64,000 nucleotides of DNA from Roseomonas aerilata DSM 19363 (lineage in GTDB: Bacteria > Pseudomonadota > Alphaproteobacteria > Acetobacterales > Acetobacteraceae), in the NCBI RefSeq assembly GCF_000711725.1, contig NZ_JONP01000011.1, positions 62,001 through 126,000 of the forward strand, written 5' to 3'. Shown here piece after piece: positions 24,839 through 32,942 of the stretch. Made by a program: the position numbers and the translations under genes. Position 1 is the stretch's first letter; each line of letters starts with the position of its first letter. The notes under the pieces are model-generated. The model had not been told where the DNA came from. It ran no database searches and worked only from the letters and a program-made list of their open reading frames with translations.

Positions 24839-25639
24839 ATGGCAACCCAGCCCTTTCTCGACATCTCCGATGTCACCGTCGCCTTCGGGCGGTCCCGCGT
24901 GCCCGTGCTGAACGGGATCGACCTGAAGGTCGCACGCGGCGAGTACGTCTCGGTCATCGGCCATTCCGGTTGCGGCAAGTCCACGCTGCTGAACGTGGTG
25001 GCCGGGCTGCTGCCGGCCACGGGCGGCGGCGTGGTGCTGGACGGCAAGGAGGTCTCGGACCCCGGCCCGGACCGCGCGGTGGTGTTCCAGAACCATTCGC
25101 TGCTGCCCTGGCTCACCTGCTACGAGAACATCAAGCTCGCGGTGGACCAGACGCTGTCGAAGATCATGTCGCGGGCCGAGCGGCATGAGTGGACGATGCA
25201 GAACCTGGCGCTGGTGCGGATGACGCACGCCAAGGACCGCCGGCCGAACGAGATCTCCGGCGGCATGAAGCAGCGCATCGGCATCGGGCGGGCGCTGGCC
25301 ATGAAGCCGAAGGTGCTGCTGCTGGATGAGCCCTTCGGCGCGCTGGACGCGCTGACGCGGGCGCACCTGCAGGACCAGGTCATGCAGATCCACGCCGATC
25401 TCGGCACCACCGTGATGATGATCACCCATGACGTGGACGAGGCGGTGCTGCTCTCGGATCGCATTGTGATGCTGACCAACGGCCCGAACGCACGCATCGG
25501 CGAGATCCTGGAGGTGGACCTGCCGCGGCCGCGCGACAGGCTGGCGCTGGTGGCCGATCCGCGCTTCATCGCGGCGCGCGCGGCGGTGCTGGAGTTCCTG
25601 CACCACCGCCACACCGCGCCTGGGCTGGCCGCGGCATGA
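24839..25639 (+). CDS. nrtC: Nitrate ABC transporter ATP-binding protein
   Basis: 266 aa ABC ATPase: Walker A GHSGCGKST (~43-51), Q-loop FQNHSLLPWLTCYENI, signature EISGGMKQRIGIGRALA, Walker B VLLLDEPFGALD and switch His in MITHDVDEAVLL. It has only the nucleotide-binding domain, not the NrtC of cyanobacteria that carries an extra receptor-like C-terminal domain, so it could equally be called NrtD. It energises nitrate import with NrtA and NrtB. ATGA overlap with the next gene. Confidence 0.93.
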   Translation: MATQPFLDISDVTVAFGRSRVPVLNGIDLKVARGEYVSVIGHSGCGKSTLLNVVAGLLPATGGGVVLDGKEVSDPGPDRAVVFQNHSLLPWLTCYENIKLAVDQTLSKIMSRAERHEWTMQNLALVRMTHAKDRRPNEISGGMKQRIGIGRALAMKPKVLLLDEPFGALDALTRAHLQDQVMQIHADLGTTVMMITHDVDEAVLLSDRIVMLTNGPNARIGEILEVDLPRPRDRLALVADPRFIAARAAVLEFLHHRHTAPGLAAA

Positions 25640-26826
25640 GGGTTCTCGTCGTCGGCGCCGGTCCGGCCGGCACGCGCTGCGCGCTCCGGGTCGCCGGGCG
25701 CCTGCCCGGGGCCGAGGTGGTGCTGGCGGGTGCCGAGGCGGCCCTGCCTTACGACCGGGTGGCACTCTCGAAATATCTCGCCGGCGACGTGGCGCAGGAG
25801 GCGCTGGTCACGCATACGCTCGCCGATCTGAAGGCGGCTGGCGTGCGCTACCGGCCCGCGATGCCGATCGCCTCGCTCGACCTCTCGGCGCGCGCGGCCG
25901 TCACGGGGCGGGGCGAGCGCATCGATTACGACCGGTGCGTGCTGGCGACGGGCAGCCGGTCCTTCCGCCTGCCGCTGCCGGGCGCAGACCTGCCGGGCGT
26001 GATCCCCTGGCGCGACCTCGCTGAGACGCGGCAGATGATCGGAGTGGCGCGCGAGGGCGGACCGGCTGTCGTGATCGGCGGCGGGCTGCTGGGGCTGGAG
26101 ACGGCGGTTGGCCTTGCCGCGCGCGGGATGAAGGTAACGGTTCTGCACGCCGTCGGCTGGCCGATGGAACGGCAGCTTGATTACGACGCGGGCACGCTGC
26201 TGGCGAACCGCCTCCGCGCCCGCGGGCTGACGCTGCACATGCCCGTGGAGACGGTAGCGATCGAGGGAACCGACCGCGTGAAGTCGGTGCTGCTGAAGAG
26301 CGGCGAGCGCATCCCGGCGCGGCTGGTCGTGATGTCGGTCGGGGTGCGGCCAAACACCGACCTTGCGCGGGCGAGCGGGCTGGATGTCGGCCGCGGGATC
26401 GTGGCCGATGGCGCGATGCGCACGAGCGACCCGCACGTGCTGGCGATCGGCGAGTGTGCGGAGGTGGGGGGACGAACGATCGGCCTCGTTGCCCCCGCGC
26501 TGGAGCAGGCGGAGATCGCGGCGGCGACGATCGCGGGGGAGGCCGCGGCCTGGGCACCACGCGCCGACTCCGCCGCACTGAAAGTCTCCGGTACGCGTGT
26601 CTGGTCCGGCGGCGAGGTCGCGCCGTCCGATGCGGAAGCGGTAACGCTGCGCGCGGGTGAGAGCTACCGCCGCCTGTGGTGGCGCGGCGAGCGGCTCGTG
26701 GGTGCCGTGCTCTACGGCGATACGGCGGAGGCCGGGTTCTACCAAAACCTGATCGCGAGCGGACAGCCCGTGGCATCGCGCGCGGACGCGGCGCTCGGCC
26801 AGGCCTGGCTCAAGGATGCGGCGTGA
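25636..26826 (+). CDS. FAD/NAD(P)-dependent oxidoreductase (NasB/NirB N-domain-like)
   Basis: 396 aa pyridine-nucleotide-disulfide-type reductase without the redox Cys pair. FAD-binding VLVVGAGPAGTRCALR (4-19), YDRCVLATGSR (~96), NAD(P)-binding VVIGGGLLGLETAVGLA (~146), second FAD contact VLAIGECAEVGG (~270). This fold supplies electrons to assimilatory nitrate reductase in many operons. Here NasA has its own C-terminal 2Fe-2S domain that could receive them. It overlaps nrtC (ATGA) and touches nirA (TGATG), so cotranslation is likely. Its exact partner, NasA or NirA, is not fixed by sequence. Confidence 0.85.
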   Translation: MRVLVVGAGPAGTRCALRVAGRLPGAEVVLAGAEAALPYDRVALSKYLAGDVAQEALVTHTLADLKAAGVRYRPAMPIASLDLSARAAVTGRGERIDYDRCVLATGSRSFRLPLPGADLPGVIPWRDLAETRQMIGVAREGGPAVVIGGGLLGLETAVGLAARGMKVTVLHAVGWPMERQLDYDAGTLLANRLRARGLTLHMPVETVAIEGTDRVKSVLLKSGERIPARLVVMSVGVRPNTDLARASGLDVGRGIVADGAMRTSDPHVLAIGECAEVGGRTIGLVAPALEQAEIAAATIAGEAAAWAPRADSAALKVSGTRVWSGGEVAPSDAEAVTLRAGESYRRLWWRGERLVGAVLYGDTAEAGFYQNLIASGQPVASRADAALGQAWLKDAA

Positions 26827-28550
26827 TGAGCGAGTTCTCGGCGGAGCAGCAGAACTACCTCAAGGGCTTCATGGCGGGCGTCGAGGCCCGCCGAGGTACG
26901 CTCTCCCCCGGCGGTGCGGCCGCGGGTGGGGCGCCGACGGACGCGATGCGCGCGGCGCAGGACGCGGCGGTGGCGGCCGGCGGCAAGCTGACGGCCGAGG
27001 AACGGATGAAGCGGGAGAAGCACCCGCTGGACCGCTGGGACGAGGTGGAGGCGCGCGCCCAGGCCGGCAAGTTTCCACATGGGCTGGAGAACCTGGCGAC
27101 GCGCTGGCACGGTCTGTTCTATGTTGGGCCGACGCAGGATTCCTTCATGTGCCGGCTGCGCATTCCCGGCGGCATCCTTTCCTCCCATCAGGCGTGGGGG
27201 ATCGCCGACATTGCGGAGGAGTGCGGGGGTGGCTACGTGGACGCGACCACCCGCAACAACCTCCAGATCCGCGAGATCCCGGCCGGCAGGGGCGTGGAGC
27301 TGATTGAAAGGCTGGCGGATCTCGGCATCGTGCCGAAGGGCACGGGCGCGGACAATATCCGCAACATCACCGCCTCCCCCACGGCGGGGATTGATCCGGA
27401 CGAGCTGATCGACACACGCGCCATCGTGCGCAAGCTGCACCACCACATCCTGAACACGCGCGATCTCTTCGGGCTGCCGCGGAAGTTCAACATCTCGCTC
27501 GACGGCGGCGGGCGCGTGGCGGTGGTGGAGGACACGAATGACATCGCCTTCACGGCGGTGCGCGCGGGCGGGCAGGTGCTGTTCCGCCTTGCCCTCGGCG
27601 GCATCACGGGGCATCGGGACTTCGCGCGCGGCACAGGGCGCGTGATAGCGCCGGAGGACGTGGTGCGGGTGTGTGACGCGATCCTGCGCGTCTTCCTCGC
27701 GCATGGGGATCGGACGGACCGACGCAAGGCGCGATTGAAGTACCTGCTCGATTCATGGGGCCTGCCTCGCTTCATCGAGGCGGTGGAGGCGCAGCTCGGT
27801 TCCCCGTTGCGCGAGGTCGATGGCTTTGAGACGGCGAGGCCGCCCGAGAAGCACGGGCATCTCGGCGTGCACGACCAGCGGCAGGCGGGGCTGCAATATG
27901 TGGGCGTCTCCCTGCCGGTCGGGCGCATCACGGTGGAGCGTCTGCGCGGGCTGGCGCGCATCGCGGATACCTTCGGCAGCGGCACGCTTCGGCTGACCGT
28001 GTGGCAGAACCTGCTCCTCTCCGACATCCCGCGCGAGCGGATGGGCGAGGCCTGCGTGGCGATCGAGGCGCTTGGCCTCGGCACGGCGGCGAGCCATGTG
28101 CGGGGCGCGCTGGTGGCCTGCACGGGGGCGGCGGGGTGCAAGTTCGCGGCCGCGCACACGAAGCAGCACGCGGCCGAACTGGCCGATTACCTCGATGCGC
28201 GGATCGCGGTGGCCCAGCCGGTCAACATCCACCTGACGGGCTGCCACAACTCCTGCGCGCAGCACTATATCGGCGATATCGGCCTGATCGGCGCGAAGGC
28301 GGAGCGCGGCGAGGAGGAGGTGGAGGGCTACGACCTGCATGTCGGCGGCGGTGCCGGTGTCGAGCAGGGGATCGGCCGCCTCGTTCTCGCGAAGGTGCCG
28401 CATGACGAGGTGCCGCCGCTGGTGCTCAACCTGCTGCGCGCCTGGCAGGAGCGTGCGCCGGAGAGCAGCTTCCAGGACTTCACCGCCCGCTACGACGAAG
28501 CCGCGCTGCTGGCCATGGCCGGACGCGAGACCGCGGATGCTCACGCATGA
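26826..28550 (+). CDS. nirA: Ferredoxin-type assimilatory nitrite reductase NirA
   Basis: 574 aa siroheme/[4Fe-4S] enzyme reducing nitrite to ammonium with six electrons. Two homologous ferrite-binding halves: FYVGPTQDSFMCRLRIPGG and TRNNLQIREIP in the first, LQYVGVSLPVGRI and LRLTVWQNLLLSDIP in the second. Cluster ligands are C-x5-C in ACTGAAGCKF (~431) and C-x3-C in GCHNSC (~473). ATG at 26826, overlapping the preceding stop by one base. The N-terminus SEFSAEQQNYLKGFMAG resembles the start of the flavoprotein encoded next (PFSAEQRAWLNGFLAG), a possible shared docking helix. Confidence 0.93.
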   Translation: MSEFSAEQQNYLKGFMAGVEARRGTLSPGGAAAGGAPTDAMRAAQDAAVAAGGKLTAEERMKREKHPLDRWDEVEARAQAGKFPHGLENLATRWHGLFYVGPTQDSFMCRLRIPGGILSSHQAWGIADIAEECGGGYVDATTRNNLQIREIPAGRGVELIERLADLGIVPKGTGADNIRNITASPTAGIDPDELIDTRAIVRKLHHHILNTRDLFGLPRKFNISLDGGGRVAVVEDTNDIAFTAVRAGGQVLFRLALGGITGHRDFARGTGRVIAPEDVVRVCDAILRVFLAHGDRTDRRKARLKYLLDSWGLPRFIEAVEAQLGSPLREVDGFETARPPEKHGHLGVHDQRQAGLQYVGVSLPVGRITVERLRGLARIADTFGSGTLRLTVWQNLLLSDIPRERMGEACVAIEALGLGTAASHVRGALVACTGAAGCKFAAAHTKQHAAELADYLDARIAVAQPVNIHLTGCHNSCAQHYIGDIGLIGAKAERGEEEVEGYDLHVGGGAGVEQGIGRLVLAKVPHDEVPPLVLNLLRAWQERAPESSFQDFTARYDEAALLAMAGRETADAHA

Positions 28551-30172
28551 ACGCCATCTCGCCCATTCCCGGCGCTTTCCCCTCGCCCGCGCCCGTGCCG
28601 CTGATTCCGGAAAGCGCGCCTTTCTCAGCGGAACAGCGCGCCTGGCTGAACGGCTTCCTGGCCGGGCTCTACGGCGGCGCGGCGGGGGGTGCAGCGCCCG
28701 CCGCGGAGCCCGAGCCCGAGCCCGAGCCCGAGGAGGATTTCCCCTGGCACGATCCCGCGCTCGCGCTCGACGAGCGGCTGGCGATGGCGGCGGGCAAGCC
28801 GGCCTCGCGCCGGTACATGGCGGCGATGGCGCAGCTCGACTGCGGGCAGTGCGGGTATGTCTGCAAGAGCTACGCGGAGGCGATCGCCTCGGGCGTGGAG
28901 GCTTCGCTCTCGCTCTGCGTTCCTGGCGGCAAGGCCACGCAGAAGGCGTTGAAGGCCCTTGTGGCGGAGGCGCCCGCCGTGGCGGCACCGGCCGCAACGC
29001 CGAAGGCGAGCGGGCCGGCGATGGTGCCGATCAGGATGCTGGCGGCGCACGCACTCTCGGGCGAGGGCTCGGCGAAGGACGTCCGCAATGTCGTGCTGGA
29101 TCTCGAGGGCAGTGGGCTGCGCTACGAGCCCGGCGACAGCCTCGGGCTTCTCACGCCCAATGATCCGGCGCTGGTGGAGGGCTGCCTCGCGATCCTGGGC
29201 GCCACAGGCGAGGAGCCGGTGACCTGCCCGGACGGCGCGGCGAGGCCGGTCCGTGAGGCCTTCCTCTCGCATCTGGCCATCGCGCGGCCGCTGGACCGCA
29301 CCTTCGACCTTCTGGCGGGCGCCGCGCGCGACGCGAAGGAGGCGGCCATGCTGCGCAAACTCGTGGACGGGGATGACGACGCGCAGCCACAGGACGCGGA
29401 CCTGCTCGACCTGCTGGAGCACTTCCCCTCGGCGCGGCCCGCGCTCGCGGATCTCGCGGCCTCGCTGCCGGGACTGAAGCCGCGGCTCTACTCGATCGCC
29501 TCCTCGCCACTGGCGGTGCCGGGCAAGGTGGAGCTTTGCGTCTCCGTGGTGAAGGCGGAGCGGCGCGGGCGGGTGCGCCAGGGCGTGGCGTCTTCCCATC
29601 TTGGGTTCCGGGCACTGACCGAGGGCGGCGCGCATACGGTGCCGGGCGACCGGGAGCGGGCGCTGGCGGCGGCGATGCCGGCCTATATGCAGGTCAGCCA
29701 TTTCCGCCTGCCGGAGGACGCCGCCACCCCCGTGATCATGTGCGGGCCGGGCACGGGGATCGCGCCCTTCCGCGCCTTCCTGCAGCACCGCGCGGCGTTG
29801 GGCATCAAGGGGCGCACCTGGCTCTTCTTCGGCGACCAGCGATCCTCCACCGACTACCTCTTCCGGCCTGAGATCGAGGGCTGGCTTGCGGATGGCACGC
29901 TGGAGCGGCTGTCGCTCGCCTGGTCGCGCGATCCGGGCGCGAAGAAGACCTATGTGCAGGATCGCATGAAGGAGCAGGCGGCCGATCTCTGGCGCTGGTT
30001 CCAGGACGGCGCGCGCTTCTACATCTGCGGCGATGCCTCGCGTATGGCGAAGGACGTGGACACGACGCTGCGCGGCATCGCGATGAGCGAGGGGCGCATG
30101 GACGCGGATGCGGCGCGCGACTGGATCGTGGCCCTCGCCCGGCAGAACCGCTACCAGCGCGACGTTTACTGA
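28547..30172 (+). CDS. CysJ-like NADPH flavoprotein with Fe-S insert (electron donor to NirA)
   Basis: 541 aa. No flavodoxin/FMN domain. Instead: an N-terminal helix PFSAEQRAWLNGFLAG; an acidic EP-repeat linker; a cysteine cluster CGQCGYVC (~98-105) with a further Cys in SLCVPGG (~125), a likely [4Fe-4S] site; an FAD-binding region with PRLYSIASSPL and RVRQGVASSHLG; and an NADPH module (MCGPGTGIAPFRAFLQHR, FFGDQRS, YICGDASRMAKDV) ending in the typical QRDVY. These 'sulfite reductase alpha subunit' proteins usually serve sulfite reductase. Position between nirA and nasA, overlapping both, argues it serves nitrite (or nitrate) reduction. Confidence 0.87.
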   Translation: MNAISPIPGAFPSPAPVPLIPESAPFSAEQRAWLNGFLAGLYGGAAGGAAPAAEPEPEPEPEEDFPWHDPALALDERLAMAAGKPASRRYMAAMAQLDCGQCGYVCKSYAEAIASGVEASLSLCVPGGKATQKALKALVAEAPAVAAPAATPKASGPAMVPIRMLAAHALSGEGSAKDVRNVVLDLEGSGLRYEPGDSLGLLTPNDPALVEGCLAILGATGEEPVTCPDGAARPVREAFLSHLAIARPLDRTFDLLAGAARDAKEAAMLRKLVDGDDDAQPQDADLLDLLEHFPSARPALADLAASLPGLKPRLYSIASSPLAVPGKVELCVSVVKAERRGRVRQGVASSHLGFRALTEGGAHTVPGDRERALAAAMPAYMQVSHFRLPEDAATPVIMCGPGTGIAPFRAFLQHRAALGIKGRTWLFFGDQRSSTDYLFRPEIEGWLADGTLERLSLAWSRDPGAKKTYVQDRMKEQAADLWRWFQDGARFYICGDASRMAKDVDTTLRGIAMSEGRMDADAARDWIVALARQNRYQRDVY

Positions 30173-32802
30173 TGGACGCGCTGCCCTCTCCCCCCGGCCT
30201 TACGCGCACCACCTGCCCCTATTGCGGCGTCGGCTGCGGGGTTCTCGCGGCGCCGGACGGGCGCGTGGCGGGCGATCCGGATCATCCCGCCAATCGTGGG
30301 CGGCTGTGCAGCAAGGGCACGGCGCTGGGCGAGACGCTGGACCTGCCCGGGCGCCTGCTGCACCCGGAGGTCCGCGGCAAACGCGCCTCCTGGGACGCGG
30401 CGCTGGACGCGGTGGCGGAGGGGTTCCGCCGCGCGCAGGCGGAGCTCGGGCGGGACGGCGTGGCGCTCTACGTCTCAGGCCAGCTTCTGACAGAGGATTA
30501 CTACGCCGCGAACAAGCTGGCCAAGGGCTTCCTTGGCACGGGGAACATCGACAGCAACTCTCGCCTCTGCATGGCCAGCGCGGTCGCCGCGCATCGCCGG
30601 GCCTTCGGCGAGGACGTGGTGCCGGGAATCTACGAGGACCTGGAAGCGGCGGACCTGATCGTGCTGGTCGGGAGCAACCTAGCTTGGTGCCATCCGGTGC
30701 TGTTCCAGCGCATCGCCGCGGCTCGCGCGCAGCGGCCCTCCACGCGGTTGGTCATCGTCGATCCGCGCCGGACCTCCAGCGCGGAGGGCGCGGACCTGCA
30801 TCTGGCGATCCGGCCTGGATCGGATGTCGCTCTGTTCAACGCGCTGCTCGCACATCTGGACGCCGGTGGCTTCCGGGATCCGGCCTTCGTGGAGGCGCAT
30901 ACGGAGGGACTGGACGCGACGCTGGCCGCCGCCCGCGCCGACGCCGCCGATGCCACGGCGCGCACGGGCCTCGACCCGGCCGATCTCGCCACTTTCCTTA
31001 ATTGGTTCGCGTCGACGCCGCGCGTCGTCACGCTCTGGAGTCAGGGAATCAACCAGTCCGAGACGGGCACGGACGGGGCGAACGCGATCATCAACGCGCA
31101 TCTGCTGACCGGGCGCATTGGCAAGGCGGGCGCCGGGCCCTTCAGCATCACCGGTCAGCCCAACGCGATGGGCGGGCGCGAGGTGGGGGCACTGGCGAAT
31201 ATCCTCGCCGGGCATCTCGACTGGTCCGTGCCGGGAGAGGCCGATCTCGTGCGCACCCACTGGAACGCGCCGAATCTGGCGGCGGGGCCGGGGCTGAAGG
31301 CGGTAGACCTGTTCCGTGCGGTCTCAGCCGGGTGGATTGGTGCGCTCTGGGTCATGGCGACCAATCCCGCCGTCTCCATGCCGGATGGCGAGGCGGTGCG
31401 GAACGCGCTCGCGCGCGCGCGCTTCCTCGTCGTCTCAGACTGCATGGCGACGACGGATACGATGCCGCACGCCCATGTCCGCCTGCCCGCGCTCGGCTGG
31501 GCGGAGAAGAGCGGCACGGTGACGAATTCGGAGCGTGTGATCTCCCGCCAGCGCGGCTTCATGCGCCCGGCGGGCGAGGCGCGGCCGGACTGGTGGATCA
31601 TCGCGGAGGTGGCGGCGCGGTTGGGATGGGGTGCGGATTTCGCGTGGAACGGGCCGGCCGCGATCTTCCGCGAGCACGCGGCGCTGACCGGGCTCGGCAA
31701 TGGCGGCCAGCGCGCCTTCGACATCTCGGGCCTCGCAGGGATGACTGACGCGGAGTACGACGCGATGGTGCCGACGCGCTGGCCGGTTCCTGCCGCGGGC
31801 GCGGCCCCCGCGCGCTTCTTCGGCAACGGCGCCTTTCCTGCGGGCCGTGCACGCCTCGTGCCCGTGTCGCACCGGGCGAGGGCTGAGGATGATGGCCGAC
31901 TGACGCTGCTCACGGGTCGGCTGCGCGACCAGTGGCACACCATGACGCGCACCGGCGGCGTGCCACGGCTGATGGCGCACGCGCCGGAGCCGGTGCTGGC
32001 CGTCCACCCCGCCGATGCCCGGGGGATCGAGGATGGGGCCTTGGCCCGCATCGCCGGCCATGAAGGCGCCAGCGCGGTGCTGCGGCTGCGCCACGATGCC
32101 GGGCAGCGGCGCGGCACGGTCTTCGCGCCAATGCACTGGACGGCGCAGGCAGCGCCCGCCGCGCGCGTGAACGGCACGGTGCCGCCGGCCTTCGATCCCG
32201 TGAGCGGCCAGCCGGCGCTGAAGTCGGCGCGGGTAGCGCTGTCGGCCTTCACCCCTGCCTGGCACGGTTTCCTGGTGGCGCGTCGCGACCTCGGACCAGG
32301 GATCGCGGATTGGGCCGCCGTGGCGCTGGCGGGCGAGAACGTCTGGCGGCACGAGTTGGCGGGTGCCGAAGCGCCGGCAGAAGCCTTCGCGCGGATCGCC
32401 GCCCTGCTGCCGGTGGAGGGCGCGGAATGGGCGCGGCTGGAGGACCCTGCGGCCGGTCTGTATCGCGGCGTGCTGTTGCGCGGCGGGCGGGCGGAGGCAG
32501 CGCTGTTCCTCGGGGCGCAGCACCGGTTGCCGCCGCGGGACTGGCTGGCCGGGCTGCTGGCGTCGGGCGGATCGGCGCCGGTCGGTGCGCTGCTTGCCGG
32601 GCGGCCGGCGGACGGGCCACCGCCCTCCCCCACGCTCTGCGTCTGCCACGGCGTCTCGCAGGAGGCGGTGCGCGGCGCGATCCGGGGCGGGGCCTGCAGC
32701 TTGGCGGCCGTGGGCGAGGCCACCCGCGCGGGTACGGGTTGCGGCTCCTGCCGCCCGGAGATCGCCGCCCTGCTAGCTGCCGTCGAGCCGGTGCCCGTCT
32801 GA
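30172..32802 (+). CDS. nasA: Assimilatory nitrate reductase catalytic subunit NasA
   Basis: 876 aa cytoplasmic molybdopterin (bis-MGD) oxidoreductase reducing nitrate to nitrite. An N-terminal [4Fe-4S] motif CPYCGVGC (15-22) with fourth Cys in RLCSKG; molybdopterin regions SNSRLCMASAV, LWSQGINQSETG, ITGQPNAMGGREVG; the dinucleotide-binding C-part LTGRLRDQWHTMTRTG. A C-terminal BFD-like [2Fe-2S] domain has CVCHGV and GTGCGSCRPE (~820-870), as in NasA proteins that take electrons from an NAD(P)H reductase. No signal peptide. Last gene of the nas operon; ATG overlaps the previous stop by one base. Confidence 0.94.
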   Translation: MDALPSPPGLTRTTCPYCGVGCGVLAAPDGRVAGDPDHPANRGRLCSKGTALGETLDLPGRLLHPEVRGKRASWDAALDAVAEGFRRAQAELGRDGVALYVSGQLLTEDYYAANKLAKGFLGTGNIDSNSRLCMASAVAAHRRAFGEDVVPGIYEDLEAADLIVLVGSNLAWCHPVLFQRIAAARAQRPSTRLVIVDPRRTSSAEGADLHLAIRPGSDVALFNALLAHLDAGGFRDPAFVEAHTEGLDATLAAARADAADATARTGLDPADLATFLNWFASTPRVVTLWSQGINQSETGTDGANAIINAHLLTGRIGKAGAGPFSITGQPNAMGGREVGALANILAGHLDWSVPGEADLVRTHWNAPNLAAGPGLKAVDLFRAVSAGWIGALWVMATNPAVSMPDGEAVRNALARARFLVVSDCMATTDTMPHAHVRLPALGWAEKSGTVTNSERVISRQRGFMRPAGEARPDWWIIAEVAARLGWGADFAWNGPAAIFREHAALTGLGNGGQRAFDISGLAGMTDAEYDAMVPTRWPVPAAGAAPARFFGNGAFPAGRARLVPVSHRARAEDDGRLTLLTGRLRDQWHTMTRTGGVPRLMAHAPEPVLAVHPADARGIEDGALARIAGHEGASAVLRLRHDAGQRRGTVFAPMHWTAQAAPAARVNGTVPPAFDPVSGQPALKSARVALSAFTPAWHGFLVARRDLGPGIADWAAVALAGENVWRHELAGAEAPAEAFARIAALLPVEGAEWARLEDPAAGLYRGVLLRGGRAEAALFLGAQHRLPPRDWLAGLLASGGSAPVGALLAGRPADGPPPSPTLCVCHGVSQEAVRGAIRGGACSLAAVGEATRAGTGCGSCRPEIAALLAAVEPVPV

Positions 32803-32942
32803 TCCTGGCGGGCACCCTACCGCTCGGAGCGGCGAAGGAAACCCCGATGGCATGAGGCTTGCTGCGGCTGCACGGCGGCCCAGGTGCCGTCCCGCGCGGG
32901 ACGGACGACTCGGGCTGGCCAAGAAGCCGGAGCCCTCCCCTC
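32803..32942 (+). promoter_or_regulatory. Structured leader before urea carboxylase
   Basis: 140 nt, GC-rich, with a clear hairpin CCGTCCC-GCGC-GGGACGG near 32887-32904. A stretch GCTGCACGGCGG (about 32868-32879) followed by GAAGCCGGAG (about 32923) faintly resembles the 3' half of the guanidine-I (ykkC) aptamer, which often precedes urea/guanidine carboxylases, but the conserved 5' half is not recognisable. Nothing else is supported. Confidence 0.25.

Noticed and set aside
28547-30172. Sulfite reductase CysJ
   Set aside because: No FMN domain and no cys genes; it is fused by overlaps into the nitrate/nitrite operon.
32803-32942. A confident guanidine riboswitch call
   Set aside because: The invariant 5' aptamer segment of ykkC is not recognisable and mini-ykkC loops are absent; kept only as a weak leader feature.
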